Source: Kofleriaceae bacterium
GTDB lineage: Bacteria; Myxococcota_A; Polyangia; Haliangiales; Haliangiaceae
Length of the DNA stretch: 33,784 bases
Assembly: GCA_013368795.1 (NCBI GenBank)
Contig: JABFXX010000436.1
Span: forward strand, 1-33,784
Direction of reading: 5' to 3'
Part shown: in pieces, positions 16,479 through 23,301 of the stretch
Layout: the number at the start of each line of letters is the position of its first letter
Position numbering within the stretch: position 1 is the first letter of the stretch
Translations under genes and position numbers: made by a program
The notes under the pieces: model-generated
What the model saw: the letters and a program-made list of their open reading frames with translations, nothing else
Databases searched by the model: none
What the model was told of the DNA's origin: nothing

Positions 16479-17249
16479 ATGACGGACAGGTTGGTGGCCA
16501 CGATCGAGCAGCGTCGTAGCGGTGCGCGGGTCGTCAAGCTCGCCGGTGTTCTCGACGAGCACAACGATCTCGGAGAGCTTGTCGAGAAGGTCGGCGCGGG
16601 ACCGGCGCTGATCAACCTCTCGGGCGTCGAGCGGATCAACTCGACGGGCGCGCGTGACTGGGTGACCTGGCTCGCGTCGCTCGAGTCGAAGGGCACGAAG
16701 CCGATGCTGATCGCGTGCTCGCCCGCGGTCGTCGCGCAGCTCAACGTCATCAAGAACTTTGCCGGCAACGCGCCGGTGAAGAGCTTCCAGGTCCCGTATC
16801 ACTGCTCGATCTGCGATCGAGACAAGCTCCTGCTCGTGAACGTCGCCGACATGATCGGCTCGCCCGGCCGCGCACCACAATGTTCGTGCGACGCCTGCGA
16901 CGGACCGATGAGGCACGTCGACGAGACCGGCACGTACTTCGCGTTCCTCGCGACGCTCAAGCCGCCCAAGCCGGAGACGAAGCACGACGCGACCGAGCTC
17001 GCGCGCGGCTCGAACAGTGCGGTCACGTCAGAGCACGTGAAGCGGATCAGCCAGCCGCAGTTCGTCGCGCGCAGTAGCCGCCCGTCGCTGTCGGCATACC
17101 AGCTGCCCGACGGTCAGCGCGCGAGCGAGCAGGACATCACGTTCTCGCGCCCGCGCGTCATGCCGGCGAACGAGCGCCCGTACCTGATCGCGATCACGCT
17201 TCTCCTGCTCTGCACCGTCGGCGTGCTCGTATTCCTCCTGCTCGGCTGA
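16479..17249 (+). CDS. STAS-like protein with cysteine cluster and C-terminal membrane anchor
   Basis: This 256-aa protein has three parts. Residues 4-105 resemble a STAS/anti-sigma-antagonist fold, with ARVVKLAGVLDEHND and a LINLSGVERINSTGARDW segment. Ser55 there sits where SpoIIAA-type proteins are phosphorylated. Residues 107-142 hold cysteines at 109, 112, 135, 137 and 140 (HCSIC ... CSCDAC), probably a zinc site. A polar linker leads to a single membrane helix at 234-255, with almost nothing after it, so it is a tail-anchored protein facing the cytoplasm. ATG 16479 has GGAGGA just upstream; the open frame extends further but without similarity. No anti-sigma kinase or sigma factor is adjacent. 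Function unknown; a membrane signalling adaptor is the best guess. Confidence 0.7.
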   Translation: MTDRLVATIEQRRSGARVVKLAGVLDEHNDLGELVEKVGAGPALINLSGVERINSTGARDWVTWLASLESKGTKPMLIACSPAVVAQLNVIKNFAGNAPVKSFQVPYHCSICDRDKLLLVNVADMIGSPGRAPQCSCDACDGPMRHVDETGTYFAFLATLKPPKPETKHDATELARGSNSAVTSEHVKRISQPQFVARSSRPSLSAYQLPDGQRASEQDITFSRPRVMPANERPYLIAITLLLLCTVGVLVFLLLG

Positions 17250-17302
17250 CCGTTTGCATCCTCTTCGATGAGCGGTTTTCGCTCCGTCGAAAGAGAACGC
17301 AC

Positions 17303-17821
17303 ATGCAACGGGTCACCCATCACAGCTACTCCGCCATCCGCCGCGAGCTCACGTTCGACGTCGCCTACGAGGCATTCACGCACGAGCTCGAGCGGTCGCT
17401 CGGCATCATGGACCTCAACGTCGCCGGGCGCATGGCCACACGTCCGCCGCAAGAGCTGCGCGACCACCTCCAGTCGTTCGCGGGCTCGTCGGGATTTGCG
17501 CTGTTTCAGAAGATCGATCACGGCGGCCTGCTCTCCGTGCTCGCTGGAGTCGATACGCGCGCCGCGACATACGTGTTCGGCAACGGGCTCATCGCGCTCG
17601 AGATGACGAAGGTCGATCCGCGTGCGGGCCTCTACGTCCCGCTGCGCATGTTCGTGCGCGCGCTCGGACCGCTCGAGATCGAGGTCACGTACGACGTGCC
17701 GTCGACGTTGCTCGATCAGCTCGCGTCGAGCGAGATCACGGCTGTCGCCGAGTCGCTCGATCGCAAGGTCGAGAGGATGGTCAGCGATGCAGTGAACCGC
17801 GCGAACCGGCTTGCCGCGTAG
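17303..17821 (+). CDS. DUF302-like protein
   Basis: The 172-aa protein has a DUF302-like core in its second half. GFALFQKIDHGGLL is followed by ATYVFGNGLIALEMTK, DPRAGLYVPLRMFV and VTYDVPSTLLDQL. The last third is helical (ITAVAESLDRKVERM). It has no signal peptide and no membrane helix. DUF302 proteins bind no known ligand that I can state. The gene lies 53 bp downstream of the STAS-like gene on the same strand, so both may share a transcript. A 5-bp hairpin with a T-rich loop (GAGCG-GTTTT-CGCTC) lies between them. ATG 17303 is preceded by a weak AAGAGA. Confidence 0.65.
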   Translation: MQRVTHHSYSAIRRELTFDVAYEAFTHELERSLGIMDLNVAGRMATRPPQELRDHLQSFAGSSGFALFQKIDHGGLLSVLAGVDTRAATYVFGNGLIALEMTKVDPRAGLYVPLRMFVRALGPLEIEVTYDVPSTLLDQLASSEITAVAESLDRKVERMVSDAVNRANRLAA

Positions 17822-17833
17822 AGGCCGCCGTCG

Positions 17834-18223
17834 TCAGAGAGCCTGAGACACGATCCAGTAGTGGCCGAACGGATCGACGAGACGACCATCGCGAAAGCCA
17901 TAGCCGTGATCGTCGATCGGGAAGACCACCTTCGCCCCGGCGCGCTGCATCTTCTCGCCGACCGCGTCAGCGTCGTCCACGGCGAGTGCGAGGAGCACGG
18001 GTGAGCCGCCGAGTGAAGTCGGCGCGACGTTGTGCCAGGCGCGCTTCTCCTCCGTGAGCGCGAACTTCAAATCACCGATCGCAAGCACAGCGAGGACGAC
18101 GTGACCGCTGTCGTCCGCGTGATGCTCGAGCACCTTCGCGCCGAAGGCTTCGGCGTAGAAGGAAATCGCACGTGCGGCGTCCGAAACGACGAGGCGGGGC
18201 GTGAGCGAGGAAATCTTGAACAT
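17834..18223 (-). CDS. VOC (glyoxalase/PhnB-like) family protein
   Basis: This 129-aa protein shows the two beta-alpha-beta-beta-beta units of the vicinal oxygen chelate fold. LTPRLVVSDAARAISFYAEAFGAKV opens the first, and ALAVDDADAVGEKMQRAGAKVVFPIDDHGYGFRDGRLVDPFGHYW forms the second. The end (DPFGHYWIVSQ) is typical of PhnB-like members. Metal ligands and substrate are not clear from sequence. It lies 46 bp downstream of the AraC-type gene, probably in the same transcript. Confidence 0.85.
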   Translation of the reverse strand: MFKISSLTPRLVVSDAARAISFYAEAFGAKVLEHHADDSGHVVLAVLAIGDLKFALTEEKRAWHNVAPTSLGGSPVLLALAVDDADAVGEKMQRAGAKVVFPIDDHGYGFRDGRLVDPFGHYWIVSQAL

Positions 18224-18269
18224 GCCCGCACCATGCGCCGCCGCGTCGGGGGCGGCTTGTAGAAATTTG

Positions 18270-19046
18270 TCACCCGGGCAAAGGCACGTGATTCGACGCG
18301 TCCACGCGGGGGCGATAGGCGGTCGGCGTCTCGCCGGTGAAGAGCGCGAACTCGTGGATGAGATGCGCCTGATCGGAGTAGCCGACCTGGGCGGCGATCG
18401 CCGCCCAATCGAACGCGCGATCCGCGGCGAGCACGCGCTGAAAGCGACGCACGCGTGCGAACCGCTTCGGCGCGAGACCCACGCGCTCTTCGAAGGTGCG
18501 AATGAATCGTCGCGGCGTCATCCCGAGACGCTCGACGACCGCGCCGACGCGCGCGCCTTCCTCGAGCGCGCCGACCGCGAATGCGATCGCCGGATCGATC
18601 GTGAACCGCTTCGCGTGAACGAGCAGCAGCCGCTCGAGTAGCGCGAGCCGCGCGTCCGGCGTCCTCTCTTCGAGGAGGCGCTCGCGGAACAGGCGTCCTT
18701 GCCGTCCCCACAGATCTTCGAGAGCCACGTGCAGCCCGCTCGTCTCCTTCGGATCGAAGAACGGGAACGCGCCGCCGGGCCGGAAGTTGACGCCGAGAAT
18801 CGCGCGCTGCTCTTCGGTATCGATCGAGAACGGCCGATCGTGCGCGCCCATGAAGGCTGCGCCCGCGACCCGATGAACGCGATCGTCGTACCAGCGAAGC
18901 TCGTCCTCGTGCAGGTTCACGAGCAGCTGCGCCGTGCCGCTCGGGAGGACGCGCTCGCGACCGTGCGCGAGCTCGCCGGTGAAGTACCAGAACGACTCGA
19001 CGAACGGCGCGAGCTTCGGCGCCGGACGGCGAACGATGAACGTCAC
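18270..19046 (-). CDS. AraC-family transcriptional regulator
   Basis: The 258-aa protein has an N-terminal sensor region of the type beginning PAPKLAPFVESFWYF, followed by VLPSGTAQLLVNL and AILGVNFRPGGAFPFF. The C-terminus holds the AraC pair of helix-turn-helix motifs, VGAVVERLGMTPRRFIRTF and WAAIAAQVGYSDQAHLIHEF, ending GETPTAYRPR. It probably regulates the downstream VOC gene; the inducer is unknown. The start is GTG 19046. No strong ribosome site is seen. Confidence 0.88.
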   Translation of the reverse strand: MTFIVRRPAPKLAPFVESFWYFTGELAHGRERVLPSGTAQLLVNLHEDELRWYDDRVHRVAGAAFMGAHDRPFSIDTEEQRAILGVNFRPGGAFPFFDPKETSGLHVALEDLWGRQGRLFRERLLEERTPDARLALLERLLLVHAKRFTIDPAIAFAVGALEEGARVGAVVERLGMTPRRFIRTFEERVGLAPKRFARVRRFQRVLAADRAFDWAAIAAQVGYSDQAHLIHEFALFTGETPTAYRPRVDASNHVPLPG

Positions 19047-19152
19047 GGCGAGAGCCTACCCCTCGTTCCTGCATCGGGCGAATCACCAATGCTCGCAGCG
19101 TAGCGACAGCTCGATGACATCGTAAATTCGCCTTGTCGCGTCGGGATCGATC

Positions 19153-19165
19153 CTCGATGATCGAG
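19153..19165. repeat. Short palindrome CTCGAT-G-ATCGAG before the TupA-like gene
   Basis: A perfect 6-bp inverted repeat with one central base ends two bases before ATG 19168. It could hinder ribosome access or bind a regulator, but similar CGAT runs are common here. Confidence 0.3.
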
Positions 19166-19167
19166 CC

Positions 19168-20058
19168 ATGTCGGGCATCGATCGTCGAGACCTCTTGAAG
19201 GCCGGAGCGCTCGCATCACTCGCCGCGGCGTGCTCGCCCGAGCCGGCAACGTCCGTTCCCGCGCCGACACCGGCGCCTGCCGAGCCCTCGGTCGTTCGCA
19301 TCGCGAGCGTCAAGACAGCCGTCGAGGGCGGCGTCCTGCCGGCGCTGATCGATCGCTTCACGAAGCGCACGGGCACGCCGGTGCGCCTGACGACCGGCAC
19401 TGCCGTCTACGACCATGCGCGCCAGGGCAAGGCCGACCTCGTGATCTCGCACTACGGTCACCACGACACCGAGCGCTTCGTGACCGAAGGCCTCGGCGAG
19501 TGGCCGCGGATGATCTTCGCGAACCAGATGGCGCTGTTCGGTCCGGCGTCGGATCCCGCGGGCGTGCGCGGTCTCGAGGATCTCGCGGAGGCGTTTCGCC
19601 GGATCGCGTCGACGCAAAGCCCGTACGTGCTGAACGATCAGAACGGCGTCCGCTACCTCACCGAGATCCTGTGGAACGCGATCGGCAGGCCGGAGCGCGG
19701 TGCGTGGTGGCTCGATCCAAAGCTCGCGAAGGACGCAGCGCTCGTCCATGCATCGGAGCGCGGCGCGTACGCGCTGTGGGGCCTCACCCCATTCCTGCGA
19801 CTCGGCGCGTATCGATCGCTCGAGCTCGAGCCGCTCGTCGTCGCCGATCCGATGCTGCAGCGAATGATGTGCTCGGTCGTCGTGAAGCCGGGCGGCGAGC
19901 GGCGCACCAACGTCGCCGGTGCGCTCGCGTTCCAGGCGGACTTGCTCTCGCCGGAGTCGCAAGCCGCGATTCGCGCGGTGCGTTATCCCGGCAAGCAGGC
20001 CGTCAGCTGGCTGCCTGCAGGCCGCCACAACTGCAGCGACCTGCTTCCGAAGGTCTAG
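19168..20058 (+). CDS. TupA-like (tungstate/molybdate-type) periplasmic binding lipoprotein
   Basis: This 296-aa protein begins with a twin-arginine signal (DRRDLLKAG, Arg6-Arg7) ending in a lipobox-like SLAAAC with Cys22. It is probably a Tat-exported lipoprotein. The mature part resembles the TupA family of substrate-binding proteins: VVRIASVKTAVEGGVLPALI, then LTTGTAVYDHARQGKADLVISHYG and GEWPRMIFANQMALFGPASDPAGVRG. TupA binds tungstate for an ABC importer. No permease or ATPase is nearby, so it is an orphan and may use a distant transporter or act as a sensor. The ligand is inferred from family resemblance only. Confidence 0.8.
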   Translation: MSGIDRRDLLKAGALASLAAACSPEPATSVPAPTPAPAEPSVVRIASVKTAVEGGVLPALIDRFTKRTGTPVRLTTGTAVYDHARQGKADLVISHYGHHDTERFVTEGLGEWPRMIFANQMALFGPASDPAGVRGLEDLAEAFRRIASTQSPYVLNDQNGVRYLTEILWNAIGRPERGAWWLDPKLAKDAALVHASERGAYALWGLTPFLRLGAYRSLELEPLVVADPMLQRMMCSVVVKPGGERRTNVAGALAFQADLLSPESQAAIRAVRYPGKQAVSWLPAGRHNCSDLLPKV

Positions 20059-20124
20059 CTCGGATAGGGCACGGGTAGCCGGGGGAACCGCCCTGACTTC
20101 GTCGGCGTATGATGGCGCAAGTAC

Positions 20125-20403
20125 ATGCGTAGAGACAGGCGCCCGCAAGTTCAGAGCGAAGAGCAAGAGCAGGAAGAGTCCGAGGCCCAGGAGTCGAGCT
20201 CGTCGACCTCGGTCCGCGGAGGCACGCTGCCCGCGGTACAGAGCAGCTTCGCGTCGAGCTCGACACCGACCGCGTCGGAGCGCGCGTACGGACTCGGCGC
20301 CAGCGCGTACACCGGTGGCGGCGGCATCCACTTCGAGAACGAGAGCCCCGAGCTCGAGAGCCACGAGTCGACGCACGTCGTCCAGCAGCGCCGCGGCCAC
20401 TAG
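20125..20403 (+). CDS. Small DUF4157-like (eCIS-core domain) protein
   Basis: This 92-aa protein starts with a highly charged segment rich in Glu, Gln and Ser. It ends with ERAYGLGASAYTGGGGIHF and SHESTHVVQQRRGH. The latter is the HExxH-VVQQ signature of DUF4157, a metallopeptidase-like domain found in large proteins linked to extracellular contractile injection systems. Here the protein stops four residues after VVQQ, and the earlier part of the domain is short and lacks the usual VRVHTD element. It may be a degenerate remnant or a stand-alone mini version. No injection-system gene is nearby. No clear ribosome site precedes ATG 20125. Confidence 0.6.
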   Translation: MRRDRRPQVQSEEQEQEESEAQESSSSTSVRGGTLPAVQSSFASSSTPTASERAYGLGASAYTGGGGIHFENESPELESHESTHVVQQRRGH

Positions 20404-20407
20404 TCAG

Positions 20408-20425
20408 CACCGACAAGAGTCGGTG
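20408..20425. terminator. Hairpin CACCGAC-AAGA-GTCGGTG
   Basis: A perfect 7-bp stem with a 4-base loop starts four bases after the stop of the DUF4157-like gene. No T-run follows, so it is a candidate terminator or 3'-end processing hairpin between two convergent genes. Confidence 0.5.
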
Positions 20426-20435
20426 TAGTCGCGTT

Positions 20436-20452
20436 CGCGCGGTTAACGCGCG
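20436..20452. terminator. Second hairpin CGCGCG-GTTAA-CGCGCG
   Basis: A 6-bp GC-only stem with a 5-base loop lies 10 bases beyond the first hairpin, before the 3' end of the convergent phosphoribosyltransferase gene. It lacks a T-tract. Confidence 0.4.
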
Positions 20453-20478
20453 TGCTCACCCGAACGGATCAGCCCGGT

Positions 20479-21150
20479 TCACGGAATGGTCGGAATCGTC
20501 GGCAGCGTCGGGCGCGAGTTCCAGGCCGCGATGCGCGCGCGGTTGAGCTCGACGATGATGTCGGAGTCGCCGAGCGGCTCGAGCTCGCGATACGCGAACG
20601 CGAGGCCGCGCGCGTCGGCCGGTGCGAGCACGACGATCTCGTCGGCGTAAGCGGCGAGGCTGGCATGCGCCGCCGGGTCGAGGACGGGCAGGGCGAGGAC
20701 GGTCGTCGCGCCGCGGGCGCGCAGGCTCGAGAGCGCGGCGCCGAGGACGCGCGGCGAGGCGCTGCCATCATCGACGAGGATCGCGGTCCGGCCGGCGATG
20801 TGCGGGAACGGACGCTGGCCGCGGAACAGCGCGATCTCGCGCTGGATCTCTGCGGTCTCGTGCGCGATCTCGCGGGTGACGTCGGCGGCGTGAACGCCCA
20901 GCTGGATCGTGCGAGGCAGCTCGATCAGCGGGCGGCAGCCCTCGACGTAGAGACCGACGCCGGTCTCGTGGACGATCAGGACATCGATGTCCGCGAACAG
21001 CGGGCCTGCCACCTGCGAGGCGACGGGGATACCGCCGCGTGCGAGTCCGAGGACGATCGCACCCGAACCCGCATGGTGGCGGAGCGCGGCCGCAAGATGC
21101 CGACCCGCGCTTGCTCGACTGGCAAACGGAAACATCAATACACCCGTCAT
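20479..21150 (-). CDS. Phosphoribosyltransferase-family protein with degenerate PRPP loop (paralogue 2)
   Basis: This 223-aa protein is a relative of the phosphoribosyltransferase at 10810-11535. It keeps the N-terminal AGRHLAAALRHHAG and VLGLARGGIPVASQ segments and the strand ILVDDG. The PRPP loop reads DDGSASPRV instead of DDGLATGAS, so the Thr-Gly that bind the phosphates are missing. The VVRKLGVPG element is replaced by IVHETGVGL. It may have lost transferase activity and could bind a nucleotide or act as a regulator. ATG 21150 is directly abutted by GAGGG (no spacer) inside a 5-bp hairpin (21150-21164); ATG 21135 is an alternative. The Pro/Thr-rich tail is unusual. Confidence 0.7.
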   Translation of the reverse strand: MTGVLMFPFASRASAGRHLAAALRHHAGSGAIVLGLARGGIPVASQVAGPLFADIDVLIVHETGVGLYVEGCRPLIELPRTIQLGVHAADVTREIAHETAEIQREIALFRGQRPFPHIAGRTAILVDDGSASPRVLGAALSSLRARGATTVLALPVLDPAAHASLAAYADEIVVLAPADARGLAFAYRELEPLGDSDIIVELNRARIAAWNSRPTLPTIPTIP

Positions 21151-21179
21151 CCCTCATACAGGGACGCAGGTGTCGATGC

Positions 21180-21199
21180 ACGAACTAATCGTAGTTCGT
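21180..21199. terminator. Hairpin ACGAACTA-ATCG-TAGTTCGT
   Basis: A perfect 8-bp stem with a 4-base loop lies in the 68-bp gap downstream of the GS-linker lipoprotein gene and upstream of the second phosphoribosyltransferase. It is AT-rich for this region. No T-run follows on either strand, so it may be a weak terminator or a processing site. Confidence 0.5.
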
Positions 21200-21218
21200 C
21201 GGGTAGCGGCGGGGGCGT

Positions 21219-22031
21219 TCAGTCGATCTTGACGATCGCGCCGCTCGTGATTGACAGGTTGTAGTGGTGAAGGTCGTCCAAGGTCAGAATCGCGGTATCG
21301 CTGCCATCGAAGGCGATCGACGCGACGACGTCGAACGTGCGTTGCACCGGCTCCGCACTCGCTCGCTTGCGCACCACGTTCACTGACAGATCGACGCTGC
21401 CGCTGATGGGAGCGCCCGGCGTCGCGCTGAAGATGACGTGGTTCAGGTTGTCCGCGATCGTGAGGTCGTAGTCACCCGTCTGGAGGTGGGTCGCGAACGC
21501 GACGTTGCCTTCACCGCCGATGCGCGGTGTTGCCAGTGTGAGGTCGCGAACGATCCATGCACCGGTGCGATCGATGCCGGCCATCGCGGTCGAGCCACCG
21601 AGGTCGCCGGTGATCGTCGGCTTGACGTGCGCGTGATTCTCGAGGCCGTCGCACGACGTGTAGAGGTCGAGATCGTCGCGGCAATACAGCTTGTACTCGA
21701 CCTGCAGACCGCCGCGCACGCCATCGACCAGGAGGTAGTCGGGGCCTTGCGACACCGTGAAGCCCGCCGGCATGCGGCCGTACGACATGTTGATCGAATC
21801 GACCATCGCCACGAGATCGCCGGCGGCGAGGTTCGCGCCGAGCGAGGTCGCGACGTCGTCGTAGTCGCGCGCGACATCGACCTCGCTGCCGCCGCCGCCG
21901 CCACCACTGCCACTACCGCTGCCGCTGCCGGATCCGGAGCCGCTGCCACCACCACCACCCGGTTGCGTCATGTCCGTGCCGTTGTCCGCACAGCCAGCGA
22001 GAGCGATCAAAGCAAAGAGAAGTTTCCGCAT
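21219..22031 (-). CDS. Lipoprotein with Gly-Ser linker, function unknown
   Basis: The 270-aa product has a lipoprotein signal, KLLFALIALAGC, with Cys14. Residues 25-49 are a Gly/Ser linker that would hold the folded part away from the membrane. Residues 50-270 contain alternating hydrophobic strands, as in GGLQVEYKLYCRDDLDL, TGDYDLTIADNLNHVIF and SVDLSVNVVRKR. Two cysteines in the strand region (YCRDDLDLYTSC) could form a disulfide. I do not recognise the family. The late segment FDVVASIAFDGSDTAILTLD suggests a beta-sandwich or barrel. It is probably at the cell surface or in the periplasm, and stands alone upstream of the hairpin at 21180. Confidence 0.7.
   Translation of the reverse strand: MRKLLFALIALAGCADNGTDMTQPGGGGGSGSGSGSGSGSGSGGGGGGSEVDVARDYDDVATSLGANLAAGDLVAMVDSINMSYGRMPAGFTVSQGPDYLLVDGVRGGLQVEYKLYCRDDLDLYTSCDGLENHAHVKPTITGDLGGSTAMAGIDRTGAWIVRDLTLATPRIGGEGNVAFATHLQTGDYDLTIADNLNHVIFSATPGAPISGSVDLSVNVVRKRASAEPVQRTFDVVASIAFDGSDTAILTLDDLHHYNLSITSGAIVKID
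21885..21959 (-). repeat. Low-complexity Gly/Ser codon tract
   Basis: Seventy-five bases encode a run of only Gly and Ser (residues 25-49 of the lipoprotein). Glycine and serine codons are mixed, so it is less slip-prone than a pure microsatellite but could vary in length between strains. Confidence 0.7.
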
Positions 22032-22347
22032 CGTAAGCCTCCGCCAGAGGGCATCAGCACGAAGCAGACCAGCGAACCGCGCATGGCTCGTCGCTGCGTG
22101 AAGCGTGGTTGGCTCGCGATCGTGCGCCGTGGTCTCGCCACGAGCGGCGAACTTTGCGCGAGCAGCACTGCGTTCCGATCACGGTGTCGCCGCCGCGCGC
22201 TCGGGATCCGTCGTACGTGATCTCACCAGTTGGTGCCGCGAGGCACGGATTGGAGATCGATATTAGGAAATCACTCAGTCGATTATTGCGCCCCACGCGC
22301 AGAAATAGGGAGTCGCTCGCTGAGCGCGTGTTAGACAGCGTGCTCAC
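22032..22347. other. Divergent intergenic region between two lipoprotein genes
   Basis: This 316-bp stretch holds no gene I can support. An open frame crosses it but has no family resemblance. Its right third (about 22250-22300) is richer in A/T than the surroundings (TATTAGGAAATCACTCAG, GATTATTG) and is the likely place for the promoter of the ConA-like gene at 22348. No clear -35/-10 pair was found. Confidence 0.4.
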
Positions 22348-23301
22348 ATGCAGCAAATCAAAGGGTGGCTGCTGATCGCACTGGTCAGCATGGTTCCGGC
22401 ATGCGCAGTTTCTGATGGGGATCAGGACGGCGCGCAGTACGCAGGTTCTGCATCGCCGGGTGACACGGGCTCCGATGATGGCGATGGCGGCGGCTCGGGC
22501 GAAATCGGAGCTCTGCCGGGCGAGACGAACGGTGGCAGCGAGGGGGCTGGCGGCACCGGCGCCGAGGGCGTGACGCTGACGACCGGCTGCCCGGCCTATC
22601 ACAACGACGTCTACTCGCCGTACATCGGCTACGGCGACGTCTCGACGGGAACGCCGGCTGTGTTGCCGTGGCGTGGTGTTGCCGGGACGTACCCCGACGC
22701 GGTCGAGGACTTCCGCGCATACAGCGCCGGCCAGCAGATCGAGTGCGGCGCCAACAAGAACGCGCGCGACTATCTCGACGTCACCGCGGGCTGCCTCAAG
22801 GCCGTGTCGAAGAACGGCAACGCGGCGGGCGAGATCCACGGCACGTCGGTGTCCGAGGGCTACTACCGTTCGCTCGCGCTTCCGTACGACAGCGAGCACG
22901 AGCGCGCGGCCGCGTGGACCGATCTCGGTGTCGAGTACAAGTTCTTCTACTCGCAATGGACCAGCAATGTCAGCGGTCCCGGATTCAAGATCTTCGCGCG
23001 CTATCTGAGCGAGTACGATCTCTATGTCGGATCGTGGCGCCAGGACGGTGTCGTGCAGATCCAGAAGAAGCAGTGCGGCGTCTACACGGTGCTCCAGCGC
23101 AACTCGCACTTCGGGCCGCCGGCGCCCAACATGTGGCACACGATCCGGTTCGAGGTGCAGGGCAACGAGCAGCGGCTGTACCTCGACGGTCAGCTGGCGA
23201 TGACCACGCACGACGATTCGATCAAGACCGGCACCGCCGGCATCCGCATCGACTCGGCCGAGAGCTCGCTGATCGATGACTGGAAGGTCTACGCGCCTTA
23301 G
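22348..23301 (+). CDS. Secreted lipoprotein with ConA/LamG-like (DUF1080-type) domain
   Basis: The 317-aa protein has a signal sequence ending near VSMVPAC (Cys19, an imperfect lipobox). An Asp/Gly/Ser-rich linker runs to about residue 75. The rest is a jelly-roll of the ConA-like type: GVEYKFFYSQWTSNVS, FKIFARYLSEYDLYVGSW, then WHTIRFEVQGNEQRLYLDG and the closing TGTAGIRIDSAESSLIDDW. This pattern is known from LamG and 3-keto-disaccharide hydrolase-like domains, which bind or cut sugars. Catalytic residues are not evident, so carbohydrate binding is more likely. Its stop interlocks (TTAG) with that of the TolC-like gene. The neighbouring polysaccharide genes support a role with a surface glycan. 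Confidence 0.7.
   Translation: MQQIKGWLLIALVSMVPACAVSDGDQDGAQYAGSASPGDTGSDDGDGGGSGEIGALPGETNGGSEGAGGTGAEGVTLTTGCPAYHNDVYSPYIGYGDVSTGTPAVLPWRGVAGTYPDAVEDFRAYSAGQQIECGANKNARDYLDVTAGCLKAVSKNGNAAGEIHGTSVSEGYYRSLALPYDSEHERAAAWTDLGVEYKFFYSQWTSNVSGPGFKIFARYLSEYDLYVGSWRQDGVVQIQKKQCGVYTVLQRNSHFGPPAPNMWHTIRFEVQGNEQRLYLDGQLAMTTHDDSIKTGTAGIRIDSAESSLIDDWKVYAP

Noticed and set aside
22109-22375. An 88-codon plus-strand frame in the 22032-22347 gap
   Set aside because: No family resemblance, and it overlaps the start of the ConA-like gene.
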